This document shows positions 18,416 through 27,880 of a stretch of 36,454 nucleotides of DNA, piece by piece (position 1 is the first letter of the stretch; the number at the start of each line of letters is the position of its first letter). Under the pieces are notes generated by a model. The model was not told where the DNA came from and ran no database searches. It worked only from the letters and a program-made list of their open reading frames with translations. Origin of the DNA: Proteiniphilum sp. (lineage in GTDB: Bacteria; Bacteroidota; Bacteroidia; Bacteroidales; Dysgonomonadaceae); the NCBI GenBank assembly GCA_031255275.1, contig JAIRSV010000159.1:1-36454 (forward strand). The letters are read 5' to 3'. A program made the translations under genes and the position numbers.

Positions 18416-20398
18416 TCAACGTTTCAAGGATTCCACCCCCTCCGGTTCCGCAAGCCATGCATCAGCCGCAGCATCGCTCGGCATACGCCAGTCGCCGCGG
18501 GGCGAGAGGCTCACAGTGCCTACCTTGGGGCCGTCCGGCATGCAGGAACGTTTGAACTGCTGCGCAAAGAAGCGCCGGCAGAACAGCTTCAGCCATTTTT
18601 CCACCTCCCGGGAAGAATACCTCTCTCCAAATGCCTGTCCGGCCATGAAGCGTATGCGCGAAGGCGCGTCGCCATAGCGGATCATGCGGTGCAGGAAGAA
18701 GTCGTGCAACTCATAAGGCCCCACAAAATGTTCCGTCTTCTGAGCGATATTCCCCTCCCCGTCCGCCGGCAGCAGCTCAGGACTGAAGGGGGTATCCAGA
18801 ATATCATACAGGATCTCGCGGGAAGCCTCCCCGTCCACCGTCCCCGCACCGGCGATCCACCGCACGAGCGAAGCGACAAGCGTCTTCGGCACACCGGCGT
18901 TCACGCCATACATCGACATGTGATCACCATTATACGTAGTCCATCCCAGCGCCAGTTCCGACATGTTCCCCGTCCCCACCGTCAGGCCGCCGATCCTGTT
19001 GGCATAATCCATCAGAATCTGAGTACGCTCGCGCGCCTGACAGTTCTCATAAGTCACGTCATGCGTGTCGGGATCATGCCCGATGTCACTGAAATGCCGG
19101 GTAACGGCATCGAGAATGGATATTTCGTCGACGGTCACCCCCAGAGACTTCATCAGCGAGACAGCATTATCGTGCGTCCTCCCCGTCGTCCCGAAGCCGG
19201 GCATGGTGATCCCGTGGATATTCCTGCGCGGAAGCCCTAACAAGTCAAACGTCCCGACGCACACCAGCAGCGCCAGCGTGGAATCCAGTCCGCCCGAAAC
19301 GCCGACGGTAACCTTCTCGATGCCGGTATGCAGCAGTCGCTTTGCCAGTCCGTGCGTCTGTATGTCGAACACCTCCCGGAGACTCTCGTCACACTCCTCC
19401 TCCGTGGGAATAAAGGGGTGCGGATTGAAGCGGCGGTACATCCCTGCGGGAGAGATGACATCCATCCGGCAGTCCACCGTCACCGCCGCGCCGTGAAGTG
19501 CCGCCGGCATGTAATTGGTATTTTTCAGCCGGTCGTGGCGCAGCGCCTCCACGTCGACGTCGGCAATAATCAGTTCACTCTCCGGCGAAAAGCGTTCCGA
19601 TTCGGCCAGCATGACACCGTTTTCGGCAATGAAGCACGCTCCGGAAAAAACCGTATCGGTAGTAGACTCACCCCAGCCCGCCGAAGCGTAGACATAAGCT
19701 GCGTGACACCGCCCCGACTGCTGCAGGACGAGTGACTTCCGGTAACGGTTTTTGCCCACCAGCTCGTTGCTGGCCGAGAGGTTAAAGATCAGTTCCGCCC
19801 CCTGCACGGCCAGCCTCGACGACGGCGGGACGGGCGTCCACAAATCCTCGCATATCTCTACGCCGAAGCCGGCGAAGGGGGTGCGAAAGATCGCCCCCCC
19901 GGGGAAAACCGGAATCCTGCGATTCCCGACATTCACCGTGAGACCGGTTCCGGTGCCGGCGCCTGTTGCGAAGCCGGCGAGACTCTCTCCGGAGACGAAC
20001 CACCGTTTTTCGTAATACTCGTTACTGTTGGGGATGCAAGTCTTGGGGACGAAACCCAGGATACCCTCGCCCGACAGGATGGCCGCCACGTTACAGAGGC
20101 TGTCCCCGATCCGCAGCGGAAGCCCCGCGACGGTTACGGGCGACGGCCCGTCCTGCAGGAAGCGGGACAGCGATTCAAGCGACTCAAGCGCCTTTTGCAG
20201 CAGCGCTTTCTGAAAGAAAAGGTCGCCGCAGGTATAAGCCGTGATGCACAGCTCCGGGAAGCAGAGGAGCTGTACCTCCTCGCTTCGCGCCCGCTCTATG
20301 ACCCGCTTCATTTCGGCAGTATTATAGTCACAGTCCGCCACCCTCAGTTTCGGCGACGCGGCAGCCACGCGCAGAAATCCGTAATCATTTATATTCAT
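18416..20398 (-). CDS. nadE: Glutamine-dependent NAD+ synthase
   Basis: N-terminal nitrilase-type amidase (LLCFPELCITAYTCGDLF) and C-terminal synthetase SGGLDSTLALL and GTGNMSELALGW; ATG at 20398 (MNINDYGFLRVAAASP) preferred. Confidence 0.95.
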   Translation of the reverse strand: MNINDYGFLRVAAASPKLRVADCDYNTAEMKRVIERARSEEVQLLCFPELCITAYTCGDLFFQKALLQKALESLESLSRFLQDGPSPVTVAGLPLRIGDSLCNVAAILSGEGILGFVPKTCIPNSNEYYEKRWFVSGESLAGFATGAGTGTGLTVNVGNRRIPVFPGGAIFRTPFAGFGVEICEDLWTPVPPSSRLAVQGAELIFNLSASNELVGKNRYRKSLVLQQSGRCHAAYVYASAGWGESTTDTVFSGACFIAENGVMLAESERFSPESELIIADVDVEALRHDRLKNTNYMPAALHGAAVTVDCRMDVISPAGMYRRFNPHPFIPTEEECDESLREVFDIQTHGLAKRLLHTGIEKVTVGVSGGLDSTLALLVCVGTFDLLGLPRRNIHGITMPGFGTTGRTHDNAVSLMKSLGVTVDEISILDAVTRHFSDIGHDPDTHDVTYENCQARERTQILMDYANRIGGLTVGTGNMSELALGWTTYNGDHMSMYGVNAGVPKTLVASLVRWIAGAGTVDGEASREILYDILDTPFSPELLPADGEGNIAQKTEHFVGPYELHDFFLHRMIRYGDAPSRIRFMAGQAFGERYSSREVEKWLKLFCRRFFAQQFKRSCMPDGPKVGTVSLSPRGDWRMPSDAAADAWLAEPEGVESLKR

Positions 20399-20426
20399 GT
20401 TCGATACGTTTATCATTTTTTTGTCG

Positions 20427-20434
20427 CAAAGATA
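20427..20434 (-). promoter_or_regulatory. Putative -7 element TATCTTTG upstream of nadE
   Basis: Reverse complement of CAAAGATA; exact TAnnTTTG match. Confidence 0.5.
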
Positions 20435-20515
20435 GCGAATAGTCTCCATGTATTGGACGGATCACATCCATACCCGGCGTCTCCGCCGGCCGGAGAATCG
20501 ATCGCAGTTTGCCCT

Positions 20516-21256
20516 TCAGCGTCGAATCTCACGCGCAGCCCGGAAAATGACCGGGAGATTTTTAAGCAGTTCGCACATGGAAGCGAAAACCGTCGCGGCG
20601 CCCGCCTCCTCGAGCACGGAATCGGGAAGAGGTCCCGTGTTTACGGCGACGGTAAACAGGCCGGCCCTCACGGCCGACTCGATCCCCAGCGGCGCATTCT
20701 CTATTGCGACGGCCTGATGAGGCTTCAGGTCACCACCCTTCCGCAACCCTTTCAGATACGGTTCCGGATCAGGCTTGCCGCGCTCCACGTCGAAGGCGGT
20801 CACCATCGTCTCCGACGTGAACATCCCCGGGAAGTATGTGTCGAGCCGCTCCGTCAGGGAGGGCTGTCCCGATCCGGTCACCAGCACGGGCGTCAGCCCG
20901 ACGCTGTGCACATATTCCAGCACCTGCGCGGCGCCGGGGATGAGTGCGCCGCTGTTGTATTGCCGAAAGAGTTCACTCTTGCGGGCGTAAATCCTTTTCA
21001 CCTCCCCGTCCGAAGCGTCGCGCTGCAGATTCCGCCGGAAGATGGTGTGGATGGTCGACCGGCCGATCCGCCCCTCCTGAAGATAAAATTCATGGGGGAG
21101 GTGTTTCAGTCCCAGCTCATCCATGGTCTGTTGCCACGAACGGTCGTGTGCCGGCATGGAGTCATACAGCACGCCGTCCATGTCGAAGAGCACCGCTTTC
21201 AGGTCGAAACGGGTGAGATGAAATTTGTGGAGATGGTGTAAAAGGAGGTCGGTCAT
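20516..21256 (-). CDS. HAD-superfamily phosphatase/phosphomutase (beta-phosphoglucomutase-like)
   Basis: AVLFDMDGVLYDSMPAH, VTGSGQPSL, GKPDPEPYLKGL and AIENAPLGIESAVRAG motifs; ATG at 21256 preferred. Confidence 0.9.
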   Translation of the reverse strand: MTDLLLHHLHKFHLTRFDLKAVLFDMDGVLYDSMPAHDRSWQQTMDELGLKHLPHEFYLQEGRIGRSTIHTIFRRNLQRDASDGEVKRIYARKSELFRQYNSGALIPGAAQVLEYVHSVGLTPVLVTGSGQPSLTERLDTYFPGMFTSETMVTAFDVERGKPDPEPYLKGLRKGGDLKPHQAVAIENAPLGIESAVRAGLFTVAVNTGPLPDSVLEEAGAATVFASMCELLKNLPVIFRAAREIRR

Positions 21257-21280
21257 TTCCCGGGAATCGGGGTTAGGGAA

Positions 21281-21312
21281 GACCCTGTCGGGCTTCAAAG
21301 CCCGACAGGGTC
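21281..21312. repeat. Perfect 14-bp inverted repeat (hairpin) between pgi and the HAD gene
   Basis: GACCCTGTCGGGCT-TCAA-AGCCCGACAGGGTC; no T-run. Confidence 0.88.
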
Positions 21313-21337
21313 GGCATATACATTGTCTTCGTCCGGA

Positions 21338-22687
21338 TTACAGTCTTGCTTTGAGGGCTTGGGTGGCCTTTTCGTATCCCGGCTTTTCCAGCAGCGCGAA
21401 CATATTCTTTTTGTAGGCTTCTACTCCCGGCTGGTTGAAGGGGTTGATCCCGAGCAGGTAGCCGCTGATGCCGCACGCTTTCTCGAAGAAGTAGATCAGC
21501 TGACCGATATATTTTTCGTTCAGCCTGGGGATCGCTATCGCCAGGTTGGGGACGCCGCCGTCCACGTGGGCGATACGTGTGCCCAGTTCCGCCATCCTGT
21601 TCACCTCGCTGATCCGCTTTCCTTCCAGATAGTTCAAGCCGTCGAGGTTCATCTCGTCGTGCGGGATCAGCGCTTTTCCGTTTGCTTCGCCGACGGTCAT
21701 CACCGTCTCGAAGATGGTGCGTTCGCCTTCCTGTATCCACTGTCCCATAGAGTGCAGGTCGGTCGTGAAGTCGACGGCTGCCGGAAAGATCCCGACGCCG
21801 TCTTTCCCTTCGCTTTCGCCGAAGAGCTGTTTCCACCATTCGGACAGGAAGTGGAGTTTGGGGTGGTAGTTCACCAGGATTTCTATTTTCTTGCCCCGTT
21901 TATAGAGTTCGTTGCGGATCACTGCGTAGATGGCGGGGAGGTTGTAGTCGAACGAAACGGCGGGGCCTGCGGCTTTTTCTATTTCTGCGGCGCCGGCCAC
22001 CAGCGTGCGGATGTCGATCCCGGCTGCGGCGATGGGGAGCAGTCCCACGGGGGTGAGGACGGAGTAGCGTCCGCCTACGTTGTCGGGGATGACGAATGTT
22101 TTGTATCCTTCCGTGTCGGCCAGGGTGCGGAGGGCGCCTTTCGACGCGTCGGTGACGGCTACGATTCGTTTTTTCGCTTCGTCTTTTCCCGCACTTTTTT
22201 CCAGTTGATTTTTCAGCAGGCGGAAGGCGATGGCCGGTTCGGTGGTCGTGCCTGATTTGGAGATGTTGATGATGCCGAAGCTTTTGCCGTCGAGGTAGTG
22301 CATCAGTTCGCAGAGGCAGTCTTCACTGATGTTGTTGCCGGCGTAGAGGATCACCGGGCTTTTGCGTGCTGTGCCTGTCTGCAGCCGGTCGAACGGAGAG
22401 GTGAGGGCGTCGATCACGGCGCGGGCGCCGAGGTAGCTGCCGCCGATGCCGACGATGACGATGGCTTCGCAGCCGGACCGGAGGTTTGCGGCGGTGTCTT
22501 CGATTTCTCTCAGCGCGTGGCTCGTGAGGGTGGAGGGGAGGGATACCCATCCCAGGAAGTCGCTGCCTTTGCGTGAGCCGCTGTGGAGTGCCTGATTGCA
22601 GGCCGTGGCCACGGCTGACTGTTTCAGAATGTCGTCTTCCGAGAGGAAGCCGGAGAGGTCTTTGATCTGTAATTGAATCGTATCCAT
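21338..22687 (-). CDS. pgi: Glucose-6-phosphate isomerase
   Basis: 449-aa ORF with [35 protein letters not shown], and [13 protein letters not shown]. Confidence 0.97.
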   Translation of the reverse strand: MDTIQLQIKDLSGFLSEDDILKQSAVATACNQALHSGSRKGSDFLGWVSLPSTLTSHALREIEDTAANLRSGCEAIVIVGIGGSYLGARAVIDALTSPFDRLQTGTARKSPVILYAGNNISEDCLCELMHYLDGKSFGIINISKSGTTTEPAIAFRLLKNQLEKSAGKDEAKKRIVAVTDASKGALRTLADTEGYKTFVIPDNVGGRYSVLTPVGLLPIAAAGIDIRTLVAGAAEIEKAAGPAVSFDYNLPAIYAVIRNELYKRGKKIEILVNYHPKLHFLSEWWKQLFGESEGKDGVGIFPAAVDFTTDLHSMGQWIQEGERTIFETVMTVGEANGKALIPHDEMNLDGLNYLEGKRISEVNRMAELGTRIAHVDGGVPNLAIAIPRLNEKYIGQLIYFFEKACGISGYLLGINPFNQPGVEAYKKNMFALLEKPGYEKATQALKARL

Positions 22688-22751
22688 ATTTTAGTTGGTT
22701 TGTTGGTTTGCTGGTTTGCAGGTCTGTCCGTCCGCCGGTTGCCGGGGGGGG

Positions 22752-23747
22752 TCAGAAGTAGTCGATGAGTGTTTTGATGCCGTTCTGCGGCGAAAGTTTT
22801 TCGTAGAGGATCCGGTAGACCGTTTCGGCGATGGGCATGATGATGTTGAAGCGGCTGTTCAGTTCATGGATGCACTTTGCGCCGTAGTAGCCTTCGGCGA
22901 TCATTTCCATTTCGAGCTGCGCCGACTTGACGGAGTATCCTTTTCCGATCATTGCTCCCAGTGTGCGGTTCCGGCTGAATTGCGAATAGCCGGTCACAAG
23001 CATGTCGCCCAGGTAGTGGGGTTCGGTGATGTTGCGTTCGAGAGGGGCTGCGCCGTCGAGGAACCGTGACATTTCTTTGGCGCAGTTGCTCATCAGGACG
23101 GCTTGAAAGTTGTCGCCGTAGAGGAGTCCCTGACAGATTCCGGCGGCGATGGCGTAAATATTTTTCAGGACGGCGGCCAGTTCGATGCCGATCACGTCGT
23201 CCGACACGCCGGCTTTGAGGATTCGTGAGTTGATGGCCTCTGCGAGCTGTTTTGCCATTGTCAGGTTTCTGCTGCCTGCGGTCAGGAACGAGAGCCGCTC
23301 GAGGGCGACTTCTTCGGCGTGACAGGGGCCGGAGAGGACACCGATGTTTTCGGGGGGGATCTTGTAGCCGGCGGTCAGGAATTCGCTCATCACCCTGTTG
23401 TCGGGCGGGATGATTCCCTTCAGCGCCGAGACGACGAATTTTTCGCGGAAGGTGTTGTACCAGAGGCGGCGAAAATATTGTTTTACGTAGGGCGAGGGGA
23501 TGGCGATGATGATGGTGCCGGATTCTTTGATCGCCTTCTCGAGGTTGGAGTAGAAGGTGATCTGGGCGAGGTTGAATTTTACGTTGGTCAGATAACTGGG
23601 GTTGTGTCCGAGTTTGTAGAAGAGGTTTATCTGATCGTCTCTGCGGATGAACCAGTTGATGCTTTTCCGGTTCATCAGGACGATTTTGGCGAGCGCTGTC
23701 CCCCACGTGCCGCCTCCCAGGATACAGATTTTGCCGATGGAGTCCAT
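22752..23747 (-). CDS. gpsA: Glycerol-3-phosphate dehydrogenase [NAD(P)+]
   Basis: GGGTWGTALAKI nucleotide-binding motif, LSGPCHAEEVA, and VLKNIYAIAAGI; overlaps lysS stop. Confidence 0.95.
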   Translation of the reverse strand: MDSIGKICILGGGTWGTALAKIVLMNRKSINWFIRRDDQINLFYKLGHNPSYLTNVKFNLAQITFYSNLEKAIKESGTIIIAIPSPYVKQYFRRLWYNTFREKFVVSALKGIIPPDNRVMSEFLTAGYKIPPENIGVLSGPCHAEEVALERLSFLTAGSRNLTMAKQLAEAINSRILKAGVSDDVIGIELAAVLKNIYAIAAGICQGLLYGDNFQAVLMSNCAKEMSRFLDGAAPLERNITEPHYLGDMLVTGYSQFSRNRTLGAMIGKGYSVKSAQLEMEMIAEGYYGAKCIHELNSRFNIIMPIAETVYRILYEKLSPQNGIKTLIDYF

Positions 23748-25297
23748 TAGAGTGAGGCAGCGTTTTGCGGAGCCGTTTCGTTTTTTGCCGGTTTTTCGGG
23801 GCGCATTGTCGGGAAGAGCAGTACCTCCTGGATCGAGGATTGCCCGGTGAGGAGCATGGCAAGTCTGTCCATTCCGATACCCATTCCCGAGGCGGGTGGC
23901 ATACCGTATTCCAGGGCGCGGAGGAAGTCCTGATCGATAAACATGGCTTCGTCGTCCCCTTTTTCCGAGAGGCGGAGCTGTTCTTCAAAGCGTGCCCGCT
24001 GATCGATCGGGTCATTCAGTTCGGAATAGGCGTTGGCCAGTTCCTTTCCGTTCACCATCAGTTCAAAGCGCTCGGTCAGCGCCGGGTTGTCGCGGTGACG
24101 CTTGCAGAGGGGCGACATCTCGACGGGATAGTCTGTAATATAGGTGGGCTGGATGTATTTTCCCTCAGCCTTTTCGCCGAAGATGGCGTCGATCAGCTTA
24201 CCCTTGCCCATTGTCATGTTCTGTTCCACGCCCAGTTGCCGGCAGACGTCGCGAAGACGCTCTTCGTCCATTCCGCTGATGTCGATGCCGGTGTGTTCTC
24301 TGATGGCCTCGAGCATGGTTACGCGCCGGTAGGGTGCTTTGAAGTCGATTTCGGTTTCGCCCGACTTCACTTTGGTGGTGCCGAGCGCCTTCGTCGTGAC
24401 GAATTCAAGCAGCTGTTCGGTAAATTCCATCATCCACCGGTAGTCTTTGTAGGCGACGTAGATTTCCATGACCGTAAATTCGGGATTGTGTGTACGGTCC
24501 ATCCCCTCGTTGCGGAAGTTGCGCGAGAATTCGTAGACGCCATCAAATCCGCCCACGATCAGGCGCTTCAGATAAAGCTCGTTGGCGATGCGGAGGTAGA
24601 GGTCTGTGTCGAGCGCGTTGATGTGCGTCACGAAGGGGCGTGCGGCGGCGCCGCCGGGGATGTTCTGCAGCACGGGCGTGTCAACTTCCAGGTAGCCGTG
24701 GCTGTTGAAAAATTCGCGCATGGCGTCGAAGATACGGGCGCGTTTCACGAAAATCTCCCTCACTCCCCCGTTCACCAGCAGGTCGAGGTAACGGCGGCGA
24801 TAGCGCAGTTCCGGATCGGAAAGTCTGTCGTAAACCGTGCCGTCCTTCATCTTCACGACGGGAAGGGGTTTGAGGGATTTCGAGAGCAGCGTAAGTTCCC
24901 CGGCATGTACGGAGATTTCGCCCGTCTTCGTGCGGAAGACGTAGCCTTCGATTCCGACGAAATCGCCGATGTCGGTCAGCTTTCTGAATACGGTAGCATA
25001 CAGCGTTTTGTCTTCGCCGGGACAGAGGTCGTCGCGCGTAATGTAGACCTGGATGCGTCCCTCGGAATCCATCAGTTCCACAAACGAGGCTTTGCCCATG
25101 ATGCGGCGACTCATGATGCGTCCGGCGATGCGCACCCGGCGACGTTCGTCCGTATCGCTGAAGCTGTTTTTTATCTCGGCGGAATAGGCGTTTACGTCAT
25201 ACAGGGCGGCGGGATAAGGTTCCACGCCCAGCGTTCTCAATTCGACCAGGCTTTGCCGGCGGATGATTTCCTGTTCACTCAGTGCTGAATTATACAT
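23747..25297 (-). CDS. lysS: Lysyl-tRNA synthetase, class II
   Basis: Class II motifs (FRNEGMDRTHNPEFTVMEIY, GMGIGMDRLAMLLTGQSSIQEVLLFPTMRPE); ATG at 25297 (MYNSALSEQEIIRRQSL) preferred over the longer ORF. Confidence 0.97.
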   Translation of the reverse strand: MYNSALSEQEIIRRQSLVELRTLGVEPYPAALYDVNAYSAEIKNSFSDTDERRRVRIAGRIMSRRIMGKASFVELMDSEGRIQVYITRDDLCPGEDKTLYATVFRKLTDIGDFVGIEGYVFRTKTGEISVHAGELTLLSKSLKPLPVVKMKDGTVYDRLSDPELRYRRRYLDLLVNGGVREIFVKRARIFDAMREFFNSHGYLEVDTPVLQNIPGGAAARPFVTHINALDTDLYLRIANELYLKRLIVGGFDGVYEFSRNFRNEGMDRTHNPEFTVMEIYVAYKDYRWMMEFTEQLLEFVTTKALGTTKVKSGETEIDFKAPYRRVTMLEAIREHTGIDISGMDEERLRDVCRQLGVEQNMTMGKGKLIDAIFGEKAEGKYIQPTYITDYPVEMSPLCKRHRDNPALTERFELMVNGKELANAYSELNDPIDQRARFEEQLRLSEKGDDEAMFIDQDFLRALEYGMPPASGMGIGMDRLAMLLTGQSSIQEVLLFPTMRPEKPAKNETAPQNAASL

Positions 25298-25518
25298 ATA
25301 TAGATTTTTTTCCCGACCGCTGTCATCCGTTAAGTTCATTAAAGTCCGGACTGTAAGGTCTTCTTCTGCTCGGTGAGACCGGAAGGAGATGCGTCTCAGC
25401 GACGTGCGCGGACTGACAACGGCTCTTTGCTTACAAAAGTACAAAATAATTCAGAAACGAACATACGGCGGGTGTGGTGAATCCCGCTGCGTCCGGTGTA
25501 CGCAGAGATCCGTCGAAT

Positions 25519-25959
25519 GGCCTCTCCCGGATCATTTTAGGTCTCCCCCGAACGATTTTCGGTCTCCCCCGAACGATTTTCGGCCTCCCCCGAATCATTT
25601 TCGGCTTCCCCCGAATGATTTTCGGCTTCCCCCGAATGATTTTCGGCCTCTCCCGGATCATTTTAGGTCTCCCCCGAATGATTTTCGGCCTCCCCCGAAT
25701 CATTTTCGGCCTCCCCCGAATCATTTTCGGCCTCCCCCGAATCATTTTCGGCGCGCCCTGAGCGATTTTCGGCCTCCCCCGAATGATTTTCGGCGCGCCC
25801 TGAATGATTTTCGGCGCGCCCTGAATGATTTTCGGCCTCCCCCGAATGATTTTCGGCGCGCCCTGAACGATTTTCGGCGCCCCCTGAGCGATTTTCGGCG
25901 CGCCCTGAGCGATTTTCGGCGCGCCCCGACCGATTTTCGGCACACCCCGAATCACACAT
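25519..25959. repeat. 21-bp tandem repeat array, 20 full units plus a partial terminal unit
   Basis: Units every 21 bp without indels; type A GGCCTCCCCCGAATSATTTTC, type B GGCGCGCCCTGARYGATTTTC. Confidence 0.97.
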
Positions 25960-26047
25960 CTGTCGCCGGCGCAGAGATACGGACTCCCCCCAACCTCTCT
26001 GCTTCTCATTCTCACGCTGACACATTCTCTCTTTCACATATTTTTAT

Positions 26048-26055
26048 TACCTTTG
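26048..26055 (+). promoter_or_regulatory. Putative -7 element TACCTTTG upstream of glycogen synthase
   Basis: Exact TAnnTTTG match 28 bp upstream of ATG 26084; no clear -33 TTTG seen. Confidence 0.55.
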
Positions 26056-26083
26056 CTGCTCAGTGACAAGAAAAAAATCATTT

Positions 26084-27772
26084 ATGCAGACAGATGTCAG
26101 GCATACACCCGATTACATCTTCGAAACCAGTTGGGAAGTATGCAACAAGATAGGCGGTATTTACACCGTCCTCTCCACACGGGCCAATTCTCTACAAAAG
26201 TTTTATAAAGACCGCGTATTTTTCATCGGCCCCGATGTGTGGAATCAGCACGAGAGTCCCTGGTTCGGGGAGGACAAGAGCCTCTTCCCGGCATGGTGCC
26301 GCTTCGCCTCGCACGAAGAGCACCTTCCCGTCCGCGCCGGACGGTGGATGGTGCCCGGAGAACCGATCGTCTTCCTGGTGAAGTTTGACGCCCTCTTCGA
26401 AAAACGTGACGAGATTTACACCCAAATGTGGCTGGACTATGGCGTGGACTCCATCGCCGGATATGGCGACTATCACGAAGCCGTCATGTTCGCCTGCGCC
26501 GCGGGACGGCTGATCGAAAGCTTTTATCGCTTCCACCGCCTGGAGGAAGAGAATGTGATAGCCCACTTCAACGAATGGACAACCGGTGCCGGTACACTTT
26601 ACATCCGGAAAAACGTGCCGCGCATCGCCACCCTCTTCACCACCCATGCCACCTCCGTCGGCCGCTCGATCGCCGGCAACGGCCTCCCCCTCTACGACCG
26701 CCTTCGCGAATACGACGGCGACCGGATGGCGCACCGCCTCAATATGACGGCCAAACATTCCGTCGAAAAGAGGGCCGCACAGTATGCCGACTGCTTCACC
26801 ACCGTGAGCGACATCACCGCCGCCGAGTGCACACAGCTCCTGCAGCGGCAACCCGATGTGATCACGCCCAACGGATTCGAAAAAAACTTCGTCCCCCGGG
26901 GAGCCGTCCACATCCGGATGCGGAAAAGGGCGCGGAAGACGCTGCTCACCGTAGCCGAAAAGACGGTGGGACACCCCCTCCGCCCCAACGCCCTGCTGGT
27001 GGCAACCAGCGGACGGTATGAATACCGCAACAAGGGTATCGACGTCTTTATCGACGCCCTGCACCTGCTCGGGAAAATGCCACAGCTGACCCGCGACGTC
27101 ATCGCCTTCATCATGGTGCCCGGCTGGGTAAAGGGCGCCCGCGAAGACCTCAAGGCACGCCTCTGCGGTGACGCCCCGGCAGACACACCCCTGCAAAGCC
27201 CCTTCATCACCCACGAGCTGGTGGAGCCGCAGCACGACATGGTGATGAATCACATCGCCCGCCTGGGATTCTCCAACTCCGCCGCCGAAAAAGTCAAAAT
27301 CATCTTCGTCCCCTCCTATCTGAACGGCGACGACGGCATCTTCAACCTCCCCTACTACGACCTGCTCACCGCATTCGACCTCTCCGTCTTCCCCTCCTCC
27401 TACGAGCCCTGGGGATACACCCCGCACGAAAGCGCAGCCTTCTCCCTCCCCACCGTCACCACCACCCTGGCCGGCTTCGGCGCCTGGGCCGAACGGGAAG
27501 GCGGCAAAAAAGAGGAGATCGGCGACGGCATCGCAGTGATCAGCCGCAACGACGCAAATTCCGCCGAAGTGGCAGAGAAAATTGCCGACATTATCTATGA
27601 CCTCTCCCTCAAAAGCGACGAGCAGGTGAAGGCACTGAGGCAGAACGCAGCCACGCTGGCCGGCACGGCAGACTGGGCACACTTCGTCCGCCACTACCGC
27701 GAAGCCTACGCCAAAGCACTCCACAACTCCCGCGTCAGACTGTCCTATCCCTGTAAACTTAAAACAGAGTAA
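26084..27772 (+). CDS. Glycogen synthase of eukaryotic type (GT3-like)
   Basis: YIFETSWEVCNKIGGIYTVLSTRA and FPSSYEPWGYTPHESAAF match the GT3 glycogen synthase pattern; GTG start at 26063 also possible. Confidence 0.88.
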   Translation: MQTDVRHTPDYIFETSWEVCNKIGGIYTVLSTRANSLQKFYKDRVFFIGPDVWNQHESPWFGEDKSLFPAWCRFASHEEHLPVRAGRWMVPGEPIVFLVKFDALFEKRDEIYTQMWLDYGVDSIAGYGDYHEAVMFACAAGRLIESFYRFHRLEEENVIAHFNEWTTGAGTLYIRKNVPRIATLFTTHATSVGRSIAGNGLPLYDRLREYDGDRMAHRLNMTAKHSVEKRAAQYADCFTTVSDITAAECTQLLQRQPDVITPNGFEKNFVPRGAVHIRMRKRARKTLLTVAEKTVGHPLRPNALLVATSGRYEYRNKGIDVFIDALHLLGKMPQLTRDVIAFIMVPGWVKGAREDLKARLCGDAPADTPLQSPFITHELVEPQHDMVMNHIARLGFSNSAAEKVKIIFVPSYLNGDDGIFNLPYYDLLTAFDLSVFPSSYEPWGYTPHESAAFSLPTVTTTLAGFGAWAEREGGKKEEIGDGIAVISRNDANSAEVAEKIADIIYDLSLKSDEQVKALRQNAATLAGTADWAHFVRHYREAYAKALHNSRVRLSYPCKLKTE

Positions 27773-27880
27773 AAACGTTACACACACCGCGCCCGAACCG
27801 GGACCCGTACAAACCCGGACACACCCCCGTCAACGGCGCGGCTAATGAAAACCAGTCAAAACAACTAAATAGAAAAGCAA

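Noticed and set aside
20195-21241. Long antisense ORFs such as 348 aa (+) over the HAD/nadE region and 507 aa (+) over lysS
   Set aside because: High-GC shadow ORFs opposite clearly conserved genes; translations show no recognisable domain.
25519-25950. Possible CRISPR array
   Set aside because: Direct head-to-tail repeats with no unique spacers and no cas genes in the window.
25389-26066. Long ORFs across the 21-bp array (225 aa on +, 194 and 124 aa on -) encoding heptapeptide repeats such as IIRGRPK or PPNDFR
   Set aside because: 21 is a multiple of 3 and the unit lacks stops in most frames, so several frames on both strands stay open; no frame stands out and the ORFs overlap lysS 5' sequence.
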